This document shows, piece after piece, positions 49,526 to 62,600 of a stretch of DNA of 64,000 nucleotides. The DNA is taken from positions 124,001 to 188,000 of the forward strand of contig AP026139.1 of the NCBI GenBank assembly GCA_030295235.1, given 5' to 3'. The position numbers and the translations under genes are program-made. The stretch's first letter is position 1. Each line of letters opens with the position of its first letter. This DNA comes from Fistulifera solaris. Lineage: Eukaryota; Bacillariophyta; Bacillariophyceae; Naviculales; Stauroneidaceae. The notes under the pieces are model-generated. The model searched no databases, had not been told where the DNA came from, and worked only from the letters and a program-made list of their open reading frames with translations.

Positions 49526-52350
49526 TTAACGCCACCGCCCGGCATCTGAGCGGCCCTCTTGGCGACTTCCACTGCTTCGTGCATCGTATCTACCGCCGCC
49601 AGGGTATCCACCGGCATCGCCTCCGCCAAATCGACGTTGTTCACCTGTTCCTCCACCGCTGCCGCCAGTATCACCAGACCGACCGCGCAGCGCGGGTGGC
49701 ACGTACTTGCCCTCCTTCTTCTTACGATCCTCGTCCATTCGTTTGAGCTCAGCCTGGCGTCCTTTTTCTTCGGCGGCTTCTTTTTCGCGTTTCAGCTTCC
49801 TCACGTTTTTGTTTTTCTTCTGCTGCTCTGCGTTGCTCTTCTTCAGCTTTTTGTCGAGCCTCTTCTTCGGCTTTGCGCTTCGCCTCGTCTTCTTTGCGCT
49901 TACGGGCCCGTCGAAACTTAGCACGTTCGGCCTCCGCGTCGGCATTTATTTCCGCTTCTGCGCACAAGACGCTGTGCTCTGCTTCGCGCCAGGTCATGAC
50001 CATGTCTTCGAATTTCTGACAATAAGAAAAGACTGTGTGCTTCTCCAGTGCCTTCTTGGCTTTAACGTCCTCTTCCCAACGCTTCTTGGCGATTTTAACT
50101 TTCTCTTCATTTTCTTTCTCATAGAGATCCCGGTCGTGGTTGACTTTCTCTTCGTACTTCTTTCTAATTAGTGGCAGTTCTTCAATCCGAATAGCCCGTA
50201 CCATATAATCCAGCTTCTTCGCTGCTTCTTTTGTTTTGCGCTCGGCTTCTTCCTTCTTTTTGTTGAGCTTTTCTTGATGCTCTCGCTGAAGCGCTTCAGT
50301 GTCGATCTGTGAAATCTGTTCATCTGTCATAGCTTCTGTGTCCTTGCCCATTGCGGTCAAAAAGCGTTTCTTTTCCTGATTGTCTAATTCCTGCTGGATT
50401 TTGCGCTGTTTTTCCAACTCACGCAATCGCTGTTCACGGGCAATGCGCTTTTCCTCTTCCGCTTTGCGCGCCGCGTCTTCCTCGGCCTTGCGCTGTGCAG
50501 CTAGTCGCGAATTTCTCCTGTACGTCACGTTCCGCCTGTTCCTTACGCTTTTCAATGAGCTCTTTACGTTTCAACAATTCGGTATGATCATCTTCAAGAG
50601 ATTCACGAATGCGCTGATATTCACTCAAACGGTCTGTCGGTGCGGGAGGGTGAATACTTTTAGCAACTTGTTCCAGCGACTTGCCCAAAACCGTCAATTC
50701 GCGATGAATCCCAATCGATGGTGGCGCCAAAGCGTAAGCAACCCGCACGGTGGTCAATACGGACGGTGATGGCCTTGGTCTGCGTAAATTGCACCAGACT
50801 CTTTTCAATCTGATGAAAAGTGATACCGGTGGTCAATCGTTGCAAGTAGTCCAAGCTTACAGTATGATACGCTTGATTGAGATTGACAATCAACCGAAGA
50901 AGCAACACGTTTTCTAATGGCTTCACGTAACGTCCCAGAGTATTGTCTGCAATACCAGTATCCTGGTCGTACGTGGAACCGACTTCTTTCTGCAGACGCT
51001 CTAGCAATGGCTGTGTCTGCTCGACCATAATGACAGGGTCCTGGGTTTGTTCCAAAAGATTGTAAAGATCGCGCAGATAGTCAGGAACCTGGTCCAACAA
51101 GTTTTGCTCTTGATTTCTTGAAGGAGGACCTCGCGAGTTGGATGGCGCGTGTGGAATCCAAGCAAAACGGCCATTCGTGACATCTTTTGCTTCATAACGT
51201 CATCCTGAAAGACACCGCCACCATTCGAGTTGTAATTCGGCGGAATACACAAGGCAGCCAACAAGACAGCACTCGCTTGACGCTGTTTCATTTCTTCGCT
51301 CATACCTCGGTGAAACTCTCGGCACAAACTGTAGTACTTGTACCAAGCAAAGGCGTGGAACAAGTAGTTTTCGGAAACCCAAAACAGGGTAGTAAGCTTC
51401 TCGTAGTAGGCAGCCATCAACTTGGCCTTAGGTGGTGTCTTGCCACGACCAATCTGTAGAATGTTGTAAATATCCTCAACTGTGCGAAAGCCTTCAGTGT
51501 AGCGATGCAACACACTAGCCGTTTCGAGCTGTGCGAAACGAGTCTGCAGATGCAATTCGACACTGTCTTGCGACCATCCTTCCCAACCTCGAACCTGAAG
51601 TAGGAGGAAAATGTCAAAAGTGAGAGCAGCGTTCACATTTGATTATACAATCATGTCAGGTCGTCTACGCACCTTATTGGATTTGATGTCATCATCTCCT
51701 CCATACTGACGCAAGTTTCCTAAATGAAGGCGAAGCATGTCACACAAATGACGAAATTCCATGCGGCGTTTGTATGTCTGACAAAACTGCAAAGCGTTTT
51801 GAGCAGCAGCATGATAAACGAACTCTAACTTGGAGTTGGATCGCAAAATATCGAGGATCGCTCGGTAGGTTTCCCAGAGGAACTTGAGAGAAGGCAGCAA
51901 CACCGTAGAATCACGTTGCGATTTTGCAGGGTCCGTGCTCATTGTGCTCAATAGGATGGCTTGTGGGCTAGCCGCGAATCCCTCCTCTTCGTCATCCTCT
52001 TCTGCGGTTCGACTTTCTAGCTCCATCGCAAACTTTTGTGCTTCATCGCATTTGCGCTCCGCTTGCTCCATCAGATAACGAATCACCTTTTCCAGAGATC
52101 CCGGTGCCTGCGACTGACTCAAGTTACGATACTGGTGTAATCCATCCTTTGCTTCGCGCGATTTGTGCAGATCCAAGCACAAATCCAGATAAGTAATCAT
52201 GATTTGCTCGTAAGCGGGGCTCCATGTACGGTTGCGACGATTGCTCAATACCTCATGCAATAACGCGAGTGCAGCGTCTTCCTGTCGAATTTCCCGCAAT
52301 TCCTGGGCCCTTCGAAGGGCTAGCTCCGGCTTGTAATGAAAGCTCGACAT
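49526..52350 (-). CDS. EIF3A: Translation initiation factor eIF3 subunit a
   Basis: Exons 52350-51673 and 51594-49526 (intron 51672-51595, GTGCGT...CAG, phase 0). Typical start FHYKPELALRRAQELREIRQ; N-terminal helical repeats (FVYHAAAQNALQFCQTYKRR); PCI domain ending with TVSLDYLQRLT and KAITVRIDH; then a long Glu/Arg/Lys coiled coil (AEEDAARKAEEEKRIARE) and a Gly/Arg tail after KYVPPALRGR. eIF3a is the scaffold of eIF3. Four single-base breaks interrupt exon 2: missing base in T4 51102-51105; surplus near 50721-50728; surplus in T3 50512-50514; surplus in T3 49790-49792. Their net effect (+2) equals the observed excess over a multiple of three. Corrected length 914 residues, within the range of fungal and plant eIF3a. 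Confidence 0.93.
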
Positions 52351-52570
52351 TGTTGCGCTTGTGAGAAGATCGGTAAGGGAACAATTGCAACAACCGCTCT
52401 GTGAACGTAGCTCTCATAGTTGTTTCATGGCGGCAAAGCATCGCGGATTGCCTCGTCCGCTCGTCCTCCTGTTAAGCTCATATCCTATTATTCTTGAATT
52501 CTTGATCACTCAAAATTCTACAGTGAAGTGCGAGTCACGAACAAGCTTCAGTCACGTCATTTAGTTCTCT

Positions 52571-52752
52571 GATTGATTGATGCTGGAGTGTATGTTTAAC
52601 AAGTAGTCCCCAAACACCCTGGCGAAGTCATTAAGATACTTTTCACCAAAGTAAAAAGCCTAAAATATAATGATGACCGACAAACTCTCCCCCCACACCC
52701 CCAATTGTCAAAACGAACGTTCCACTTTTCGGATTGATTGATGCTGGAGTGT
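52571..52752 (+). repeat. 21-bp direct repeat pair
   Basis: GATTGATTGATGCTGGAGTG plus one T occurs at 52571-52591 and again at 52732-52752. No other similarity was seen between the two flanks. Confidence 0.7.
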
Positions 52753-53267
52753 TGGTTAATTTTGTCTACTTTGGCTTCATGGTTAAAAATTGTTAGTTAC
52801 ACACAGTGAGTTAAATCTCAAGGTAGTGTTTGCAATATATGTTCGACCTCCGTCAATGTTTCAGTTTTCCAATGCAATGAGTGAAGCTTCTTTGGTACCT
52901 GGTACGCTAATTTCGCTACAGTGTTCACTGCTTTGAATAGCAGTACACTTGAAGCAAAGACAGTGCTTGAATCGATTCCGTACAAATCGCGGAAGAGTCA
53001 GATATTCTTTGCCAGCAAACCTATCTCCCACAACGGGACATCCAACATCCAACTATCTTCCGAAGAGAGTAGCAAAGAAAGCGGATGGAAAATAATGTTG
53101 AGATCTGTTCCGAGTCCTCAAGGCAATGGATGGTTACCGTGACCATGTCCTTCACCTGTGTACCTACTTTTGTCGCCGAAGGTCACTTTGCGCTGTACGT
53201 CGGGAAGTAGACTTGGCAACGGTAAGGTACCAAATAAGCAGACCACTGCACGGACTACGGGGAACGG

Positions 53268-53332
53268 CGTTAAAATTCTGCCTCTTCGTAGACGCTACGT
53301 TGAACCTTGTACTGGGAGGCAGAATTTTAACG
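53268..53332. repeat. 17-bp perfect inverted repeat with 31-bp loop
   Basis: CGTTAAAATTCTGCCTC at 53268-53284 is the exact reverse complement of 53316-53332. It could be a terminator-like or MITE-like hairpin, or a remnant of a DNA transposon end. No flanking gene calls for a terminator. Confidence 0.75.
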
Positions 53333-54530
53333 TCCTTCCCGGAAAATGGACACCCTGGACGCGAGACGCGAGCTCGCGAGCTCTCTCTCTATCAACTCTC
53401 GAGTCTCGAGACGAGTAGAAACGTGAAGCTCGTAGCTCGGAGACTCAGACTCAGAAATGCCCTTTGCAACAAGTACCCAGTGACTCATCATCTGTCCAAA
53501 TAAATGTCGAATCATTGCACCTTGTACATTGGACGCAAAAATTCTCAGAGGGTGGGGCACAGAACCTTCCACAGTCAAGACTGGCATCCAATACGAACTA
53601 TAGAGGCTTATCGCAAAAATCTTATCATTCCCGCTGTGTTTATCATATTCATTGTAGTAAATCAGTAAATCGGAGTCCTTGCAAGAGTCGTTGTGTACTG
53701 TGTAGTCTAATCACAGAATTTTTTAAAACTGAGACTTTTCAGACTACCGATGAGCGAGACATTCTCCCACAACCGGAGCGTGGAGCGTGGACCTAACATT
53801 GCGCTTATGGCAATTTAGCGTGTCTTCCCAGTACCAGTTAAACTTGTGTCATTTCCAAAAGTATTGCATTTACTTCTGACTTCTGAATGATTCATGCGGT
53901 GCAGCAGGTGTTACGTGCTAGTTGTTTATGTTTTTTAAAGAATACATGGCTGCAAGACCCAATGGTAGGAATGATTTGCATCCATTAAGTCCAAATTCCA
54001 CCAAACTTCGCCGTTTCACCGGAGTCTGGAACGCTTGGGATCTGGGATCAAACTAAATTCGCCCTTGTTTTTTTGTGACATACCAGTACCACATTACAGT
54101 ACGGAAGACGAGACTTTGATCCTTTGACCCGACTTGTGGCGATTGGCAATTGGCAAGGGGCATTTGAATGCTGCATTGTGGAAGCCGAACGGAAAGCACT
54201 TTTCACTGTCACAGCTAAAATTTTAATACTGCATTCCTTATTAGGTATTGGTAAGAAATGGACATCACGGGCTTTATACCACCTTCATGGCGGTAGGCGG
54301 TTTGCGGTATTACGCCTCGACCAAACGTTCCTTACTGCCCTTTGTACGGCTATCGGCCATTCCTCCACGGAAAGTACTTCACGGTTCTTCACAGTTCACG
54401 GACAGAGTTTTTGTGCTGAAAAACGCAAGGCCTAAACAAGAAATTCGTTCAGCAGGTCAAATCAATCGACTTAATCGCTCGTCCTCTACCATTTACCATC
54501 CCTCGAAGACTCTTTCGAGATTTATTTTAC

Positions 54531-56440
54531 ATGACTATGGCCCCACTCTCATCATCTCCAAACGACAAATGTATCGAACTTTGTGACGAGGTGGGCCCTA
54601 ATGCATTAGTCAACAAAAGGCAGCCTTCCCAATCTTTGTCGAGGATATCAAGCAAGCGCTTCGATTGCGGTCTTACAAGCGAAGTTACCGACTCGCAGTA
54701 CATGTACCTAGAAATGGATGCAAAAGACCTCAGTCAACATCGATTCTTTGTGGACCATCTTGTTTCACCTTCTCGGGAAGGAAGCAGAAAGCAAAGTGTT
54801 TCGTCTCCTCCAATTAAGCCTGTTCGTAGAAAAAGCAACGAAAGCGGTCAAAGCCTCGATGCATTTCAAGATGGCGACGATCGTTTAGACAGTCTCAGGT
54901 ATGATAATGAAGAAAATTCGTTACTATTTCTTTTCAAGGATGAAGAAGAAAGCGTTCCGAGCATGCCGAATCTTATTCGACGCTCAACCTATCCCGAAGT
55001 ACCAACCCGGAAGCCTGGCAGTCCATCTGCATACGAAACGCTTTCTTTCTCGCCGGAACAAAAGAAAAAGACTTTCCAAATTCAAAACGCTCCACCAAGA
55101 ATCATTTACATTACACTACAAGATCAAAATCCGCTCAGTGACGATGATACGTTGTCAACAGGAAACACAGTTACTAAAGAAGGCGTTTCGAATTTGATAT
55201 CTATCGTTATAAAAACAAAATCATATTCCATGATGAGTGAAAAAGTTCAGCGCAGTCGCCGTCCAAGCCAGTACGGAAAAACTATGAAGATGAACCTACC
55301 CCACGAAATGCGTCCTTTGGATCCTTCCAAGCTTTAACATCTCCTAAAATGCTTCCCGCAATCGCAACCACCATTATCAAGCCCACTGTATCAATTGCTG
55401 AAGATGATATTGTATCTATGCACCATGTTACAGAGAAAAATAGTCTACTATCATCCGCGTTGAATTCAAAATCTACAAAAACGACTGCAACGCAGTCGCT
55501 TAAAGTTGATCTTCGAGAATCCAATAGCAACGGCGCAGATCAAGAGAACCCTCCAATACCTTACGATGACGAAGTGGATAGTCCCCTCCTCGAAAAACCC
55601 TGCTCGTCACGTAAGAACATGTTCTTTCCGAATCTGAAATGGGACGACAACAAGGTGAAGCAATCCAGCAAAACCCGGCGAAAGCGGAATACGAAAAGTC
55701 CAAAATTGCCGGACGAAGTAAAACCCGAGTGCTCAGTGATGTCTAAGTCCAAGCGATCTGGCGATCCTCTTCGTGGAGTTGTGCCAAGTAATAAACATCG
55801 GCCTGATCGGCCCGATAAAAAGAAACAGAATTCTAAGAATGGCGAAATATCCGTTGTTTCACCTGATCCACCATCACGGTCTCTGGTGCCTTCTGAAGTG
55901 ACTGGCAAGTCACCTTTAGAAATATGCTGCCGTTGGCGTTCGTCTCCCAGTGTCGGGCTGAAAAACATTGTCAAGAGAGTGTACTCTTCTGAACGCATGC
56001 CAGGTAAACCGAAAAGAAGCTTCAGTAACAGGCAGAAACAAACTCGCAAGATTCGCCGCGACCGGCCAGCTGGGTCAGTATCATGGCGACAAATTCAGCC
56101 AGTTCGCAGTTTTGATGCGGATCTAATGCGTCTTTTGAAGCGAAAAAACTGCGTAAAAGATGTGCATTCAAGAAATCCACTAGTCTTAGTACGTTCGTAT
56201 CCAAAGGAATCAGCGCATCCTTTCAACCCTCCTATTTCATCCTTACTCGACTTTAATGATGGATATCGCAAGAGCCCGGCTGTCGTGGATGGTATGCCTT
56301 TTTCGGAAGAAACGCTCGGATCGTTGAATGACACTCGAGGATGTCACCAGGCAGCTGATAGCCAACAAGGATGCTCTCCAGAGTGCACCTGCATGACAAT
56401 CACGGAATGTAAGTTAAGGGGTATGACGACTGGTCATTGA
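54531..56440 (+). CDS. Unknown 636-residue basic, Ser-rich protein (one gene across a break)
   Basis: Two long frames, 54531-55337 and 55241-56440, join if one base is added to the A5 run 55240-55244. The second frame is open before its first ATG and reads SPSKPVRKNYEDEPTPRNAS. Corrected length is a multiple of three (637 codons). No family recognised. Features: Ser/Pro/Arg/Lys-rich disordered sequence, acidic patches (FKDEEESVPSMP), basic clusters (RPDRPDKKKQNSK, RQKQTRKIRRDRP) and a Cys cluster near the end (CCRWRSS further up; GCSPECTC at the end). A GTAAGT at 56408 could splice the last codons away to an immediate stop. Probably a nuclear protein. Confidence 0.6.
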
Positions 56441-56634
56441 CATTCTCTCGGCTTTAGAAATTGAGCTTTGTGAACAAGGGTAGCGAAATACTGGAGTGCT
56501 CTTTCGTTGACTAACGCGTCGACACGCACAAGCCACATTCAATCATTTGGCAGATCACGACGGCTTGTCCAATTATAATGCAATAATGCTCTAGCGAAAT
56601 CTTAAACGTGTCAGAAAAAATAGCTAAAGATTGC

Positions 56635-59600
56635 TTAAGCGAACAGAAAAGCACTTCCACCTTCATTGATTGCATAGGAAAACTTCGTTCGCATTTCATC
56701 TTCACTCTCGTAAACAGGTAGATCCAAGGAATTGAAACACGTATGCGCCGACATTAGAGCCCCTTTCGTCCCGCTCGCTTTGTGAATGCTGAATTTTTGA
56801 ATTCCGCGCATCCCTTGAAGCTCCGCAAAACCGGCAAGGGGGACCTTCGAAGATCCTGTAACGAATTGCAAGAACGCAGCTTTTTCGTTACGCGACAGCG
56901 AAAACATGATTTTCCAAAACCACTCGATTTGCTCGTCGGTTGCTTTCCAGCCAACATAGTCAGTGTTTGCTTTTAGATCATCGACGTCGATATCAGGCAT
57001 GCCCGAGATCAGAAGTTCAAGCTCGCGAGGAGTAAATATAGCAATCAGTTCTGGACTGACGAGCTCGTAAAAGCCGTCTAGGTAGGCTTTGATTTGGTTT
57101 TTGATTGCAGTTGTCATGCGGTGTTGGCACACCAGTTTGACGTACTTCTCCTTGTTCTCGTCCACTACAGGAGTTTTTCGTCCATTTGGAATAAGATCAA
57201 TGACCTGGCTTCTGCCGAAGGAATGATCCTCGATGCTGAAAGTAAGATCCAATCCAATGTCTTCGAGAGGATATTCAAGAATTGTCTTCAAATTGCGGTA
57301 GTAGTCCGGGTCGATTGCTTCCATATCCTCATGCGTCGGTTCTACGCCAAGCATATGCTTGTAAAGGCTGCGTGTAAAATGAGCGTCGAGAAGAAAGCCG
57401 TCCACAACTGCTTTGCCCACAATGCGCCCCACAAAGCGGAAGTAGCTAAGATGATCAGGATTAATGCTGCTGTTTGGATTGGGTTGAAATGTGCATCCAT
57501 CCTCTGTGGCAGTGAATAAGGCATAATTAGGATTGAAGATCTCTTTCGCAAGAATAGCAAAAATTCACGCGATAACCCTCCTGCATCAATGCCTTCTTCG
57601 TCCCTGAACGTTATGTGAAGGCGACCACGCATCTCTTCGGCATTTCGGAGTCGGAGCTGATGATAGGCGTCTTCAAAAACATACTTGCGTCTGATTCCAA
57701 GTCGTAGACTTTGGTGGCCATGTCGTCTGCTCACTTGCTGACGAAGTCGTCGCACTTGAGATCTAAACCATTGACGTTTCACGTCAAAATCAAGGAAACA
57801 CCCGACAGCGAGGAACTTGAACCAAGCATTTTAGCGCCTTATCAAGAAGCCCGGGATTGTTCCGGACGAGTGCGTTAAGGAGCACTTTGTGTCTGGAAAC
57901 AAACAACAAGACAGTTTCCCCTTCAACAAGGTCTTTCACATGGATTTCTTGTTTTTCAAAGTGCCCTTCCGCGTCCTCGATCTCAGCAGGACGGGTCACG
58001 CTTGCATTGGCAACGAAAAATGCTTCAACGCTTGGAAGAAAGCGGGTGAGCAAGCCTGCAGCACTATTTCTTAGTTGCTTAGCTTTATTTCCGTTCTCGT
58101 CGTTGTTTTCGTTGTCTTGCCTTGCGATATCAGCTAAGTCTTCAAACGATTTCACACCTTCAAGCAGTTGAATATCAGTGAGACAGCCGGAAAGTTCCGC
58201 CCACAGTCCACTAAACTCCATTTGGCGCAACAGATGGACCAGCTCATCCGTCACAAACAACGCATTTTCTCCCTTTCGACTATTTTCATCCGTTCCGTCA
58301 CTGCAAAGCGCTTGTAGAGTCTGTAGGACCCGAAGTAGCTTCAGCTCGTTGGTACTTGTCGACAGAGTAACGGAATTGAACACTCCTGTATCTTGATTCG
58401 ATTCTTCCCTTTGAAAATCCGCAGAGGTACTTTCTTGAGGCTTCTTGTGCGTCAATGTAGCTTCCATACGTATCTTTAAACTTCGTAAATCACGTAGTGC
58501 GTCAATCCCCAAACCGTGTGCAATAGAAGCAAGCTCAGATAGGATGTATCCTCTGTTACTGTCGACTCTGCACAGCCTCCTCACTATAGTATTCACTTTA
58601 CCAAATGCAGAATCTCTGCAACTTTCCATTCTTAAAATAGAACAAAGAAGCAGTAGATAAGAAGGGGGTATGTCTACCCTCGGAATATCAACGTACACTT
58701 TCCCTGAAGCCTCGGCCGCATCAAGATCGCGTTGCGGGATGTCAGTCTCTTCATCCGGTAGCCTTGCAATGTGGGAAAAAGGCGAAACAGCACATTCAAA
58801 ATAGAAAGAAGAAGTTCGAGATTAGTTGAACTTTTAAGAATCACCTGTTTTCGTAGCAATCCGATGAGCTGCTCCAGTGGAGTCTTCTCGGCAGGTTCGC
58901 CCGATGGCGAAAGGGTTTCCAGACAAAATCTTGGCGAATTTTTACAGAGCTGGGTGACCATTTCCAGCAATCTTGTCACCACGATTGGTGGCAGGGTAGT
59001 ATCATTGAATTGTAGAACTGATGGAAGATTTGCGGCCACCGAAGTTGTGTTGCCAAAACCGTATCGATGCCTAAGAAGTGACGCGGTCATGCTTGCATTG
59101 AAAGATTCAGCTTCGAGTGCATCCGGAGTCGCTCCTAATAGAGTTTCTGGAGGAAATATTGACAAGTCGCGAAACTCATCATCCATTGCCCTTCGCCATT
59201 GGTCCGAAGGCAAATATGTCAATCCGAACTTTTCCAGTGCGGCGGATATTCTTACCGAATTTTCGTTAAGTAAAGCCAGAAAAGCGTTTAGGAAAAACTC
59301 GCGTAAAGTGGGGATGCTGCAGAAGTTTTGTAGAACTTTCTGCATCAATCGTTGCGGACGAATAGGGGAAACCAGGAAAAATAGCTTGATAAAAAGCTGT
59401 ACGTCGCTTTTACAAACAGGTGAAAAAAGCGAATTGGGTAAATAGACAGTATCGTCCAAATCCTTTTCGACTTTGAATTTTCCCGTTCGTTGTCGTTTCT
59501 TCTGACCAGGCATTTCAGTAACAGTTCCTCGTCCTGTTACTGCGAGTCTTGATGAAACAGTTCCGTCGACGCCGACTGCATTCCCTTGCTGCGTCTCATC

Positions 59601-62600
59601 AACGCTCTCGGCAAAAAGCCTACCATCCCTGAGACCTGATGCTCTTTCACGTAAAACTTGTGCTTCTGCAACTACATCCGGTGGTAGACTACTAAGAACA
59701 CTGTTGTCCGCAGTAAGGAGAACTTCTTCTCTGAGTCCTGGGGCAAGTGACGCAATGAAGCTGGCAGTGTCCATTTCTTCCGCGTGCGACGGGTCCGCAG
59801 CCCCGTCTCCTTCGTTTTGCTGCCTTGCGCGTTCTCTCTCGATTCTATCTTGTTCAATGATATCTCTTCTAATGTCTTCTGGCAGCTCTGCAAGTACAGA
59901 CGGGTCAAGAGTCGACTCGCGGAGTTCCATTTCAAGCTCCTGGGTAGCATTATATTGGGAAACACAATCATGCTGCATTTCCACAGGAAGGCTATTAAAT
60001 ACTTCAGGATCAAAACCCGGTGGACAGACTAATCCATTGCTGTTTTCTGCGTGGACTGGTATTGTACGGTCGGTCTCTACAGTGTTGGTGTCTGCTGTAG
60101 CATCCGCAACAAGCAGCGAACTTTCTTCAACGGCGCGAGCGTTGATCGTATCTTCTTCTGGATCATATTCCATGGACTCTGTATGTGCATCATCATCGCC
60201 CTCTCTTCCAGCGGATTCCGAATAGATAGATGGTCTTTCGACTAAACGCGCGATTTCTTCGTCATGAGGCGAAAGTCGCAGACCAGCTTCCAAAGAGGAT
60301 GCCACACGATCTCCTTCACTGTTCACACTCTCATGATCATTGGCACCAATGTTATTCTGTAAGTCGACTTCATGGTGTGAATTAGCGGGAAGGGAGTCGG
60401 GTCCGCGAACTCGTTCGGTAGAATTTGTATCCATGCCAACTTCAAGTAAGTTTGTTGTAGCTGTCTGCTGTTGCAATCGCCTAGACTCGTCGCTCGCCTC
60501 TCTCAAAGCTCGCTCGAAGACGGAACTGAACTCATGTGCAGTTGCATCAAGTGGAAGACCATCGTCAGTCCATCCTATTGGGCGTTCTATATTTCTATCG
60601 CCCATTCCACTAAACGGATTGCCCAAATTTGTTCTACTCGACCTGACAATGTTTCCATTTGATGTTGACACTAAGTAGCCACCTGATGGGAACGAAGCAT
60701 TAAACCAGTCACCAGCACGGCGAGTAGCCATTTGACCTCGTCGTGTGGCGCGAACACCATGGGGCAACAAATCTGAAACAAGAGAATTTATTGGCGGAAG
60801 TTCAACTCCACACAGAAGCGGGTGAAGAGAGAGCTGTGTGCGCGCATTAGTTGCCGACGCAGGCCCACCAGGGAAGAGCTGCAAATCAAGCTGAGTGAGA
60901 TTAATCAGCACATTTGCATTCGCCTCATCATGAGGTTCTTGGCTTTGGACTAGATCGTAGTTTCTGCTCCCTGACGTGACAGAAGGGCCGCCATATATGT
61001 ATTCCATCGAACTGGCTTCTCCCCAGTGTCCACCTCTGCCGAACGCTGAGTAGCCCACCTCTGGCCGACTCCGCTGGTGAACGTGAGGCAGCGTACCGGT
61101 GAGGTCGTTGCGACGTTCCAGGCTACTTGATTGGGCTTCGTCTACAACACGAATCCGAGCTCCATTGGCAATTGCCGTCCTCAAGCTACGACTGCCTGTC
61201 ATTATGCGAATGCCCAAAGATCCCTCTATCTCGGCTAGCGCTTCAGCACTTATATCTGTATCCCTCAACAGAGTTCCGATCATAGCTTCAGTGGCATCGA
61301 TTGCACCGCCCTGGCGACTATCTGAAGAGCGGCGGGCGACTCTGGAGCCCATGAGCATGCCTCCAAAGCCCGTCGAATCGATACGAGTCCAGCCGTCCTC
61401 TAACTCATGTTCGATACCTTCCGCGCCTCCTCCATCTACTTCGTCATAGCCCATCTCGTGACCGTCATTTTCGTTTCCTCCATTGTAATTTTCACCGTAA
61501 TCTATAGCCCACTGCTCTTCATAGTCTATCGCATTACTCCCATCCCTACTTGATTCATCCATTTCAGAAAGTTCCTCCTCCTCATCATCTTCGTCGTCGT
61601 CTTCTTCTTCCTCCTCCTCATCTTCGTCTTCTTCCATGCCAGAATCGTCCGATTCGTCAGTAGCACTTGAATTGCTCGACTCGATGCTACTACTCTCTTC
61701 TTCAACATCGTCGTTGTCAACTGATTGTTCTCCATCTTCATCCATGTGGTCGGTCGCGTTATTCTCTACCAATTCGGAGCCATCAATCATCACGTCAAAG
61801 TGCCCGCTGTCATTGACTTCGGGTATGTAATCACGTATGGGGAGAACGTCGGCTTGCTCTTCACTATTCATATTTTCAGAAGGTGTGATTTTGCTTTCTT
61901 CACCCGACATCGACTCTCTTTTAACCAATTCATTCAAAGCGCTGGTCACAGCCGGGCGCGTCAAAATTTCAAAAGGATGCAACAACATGCTACAAGTGCT
62001 GGAAGCCATCGGATGCGACAGGTTCACCCGTTTCAGTGCATAGAGAAGAGCGTGGGCCATGCCATTATCAAGCATCACTCTGATAGTCTCCAAGCTGAGA
62101 GAAGCCGAGCCCTCTAAATTTCTTCCATTGCTTCGAGGGGCAGCGAAGCCAAGACACAACTCTCCCCACGCTTGCAACGCGGACAGTTCGCTAGTAGCAC
62201 ACGTTGTGCTTCCTAATGTTTTGGTTGGCGGCATCGGACCATGCCCTAGTCGCCCACCGCTGAGGCAAAAGACTAAATCGGCTACTACACGTTTGCGCCC
62301 TTCGCCAGGACGTGCCACAAGAGCGGCCAAAACGCGCGAAGCAGTCTGGGAAATCTTAAGCACGCGGAACGCGCGAGCTTTCTTCTCTTTAATTAAGGGT
62401 GATTCGACTTTGTCGTCTTTCTTGCGATTCCATAATTCGTGATCATTCCGAATAGCCCATCGGTCTTGAGGCAGCAACTTATGAAGAATGAAAGAGACGA
62501 AGGATTTTGATGGGACGAGACAACCATCGAGCGCATGGACGAGCTGGACGGCAATTTTTTTGGAACGGTTTAATTTGTAATTGTAAACAACTGATACGCA

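Larger units (their letters stand above)
52351..54530. other. Gene-poor intergenic region with an inverted repeat
   Basis: About 2.2 kb without a recognisable gene. Contains a 21-bp direct repeat (52571-52591 and 52732-52752), a 17-bp perfect inverted repeat (53268-53332) and a palindrome-rich stretch with GAGCTC and CTCGAG (53365-53415). Short ORFs here are not protein-like. Confidence 0.5.

Noticed and set aside
54531-55337. Calling 54531-55337 and 55349-56440 as two neighbouring genes
   Set aside because: The second frame is open upstream of its ATG and joins the first with one base in an A run. A single gene is the simpler reading.
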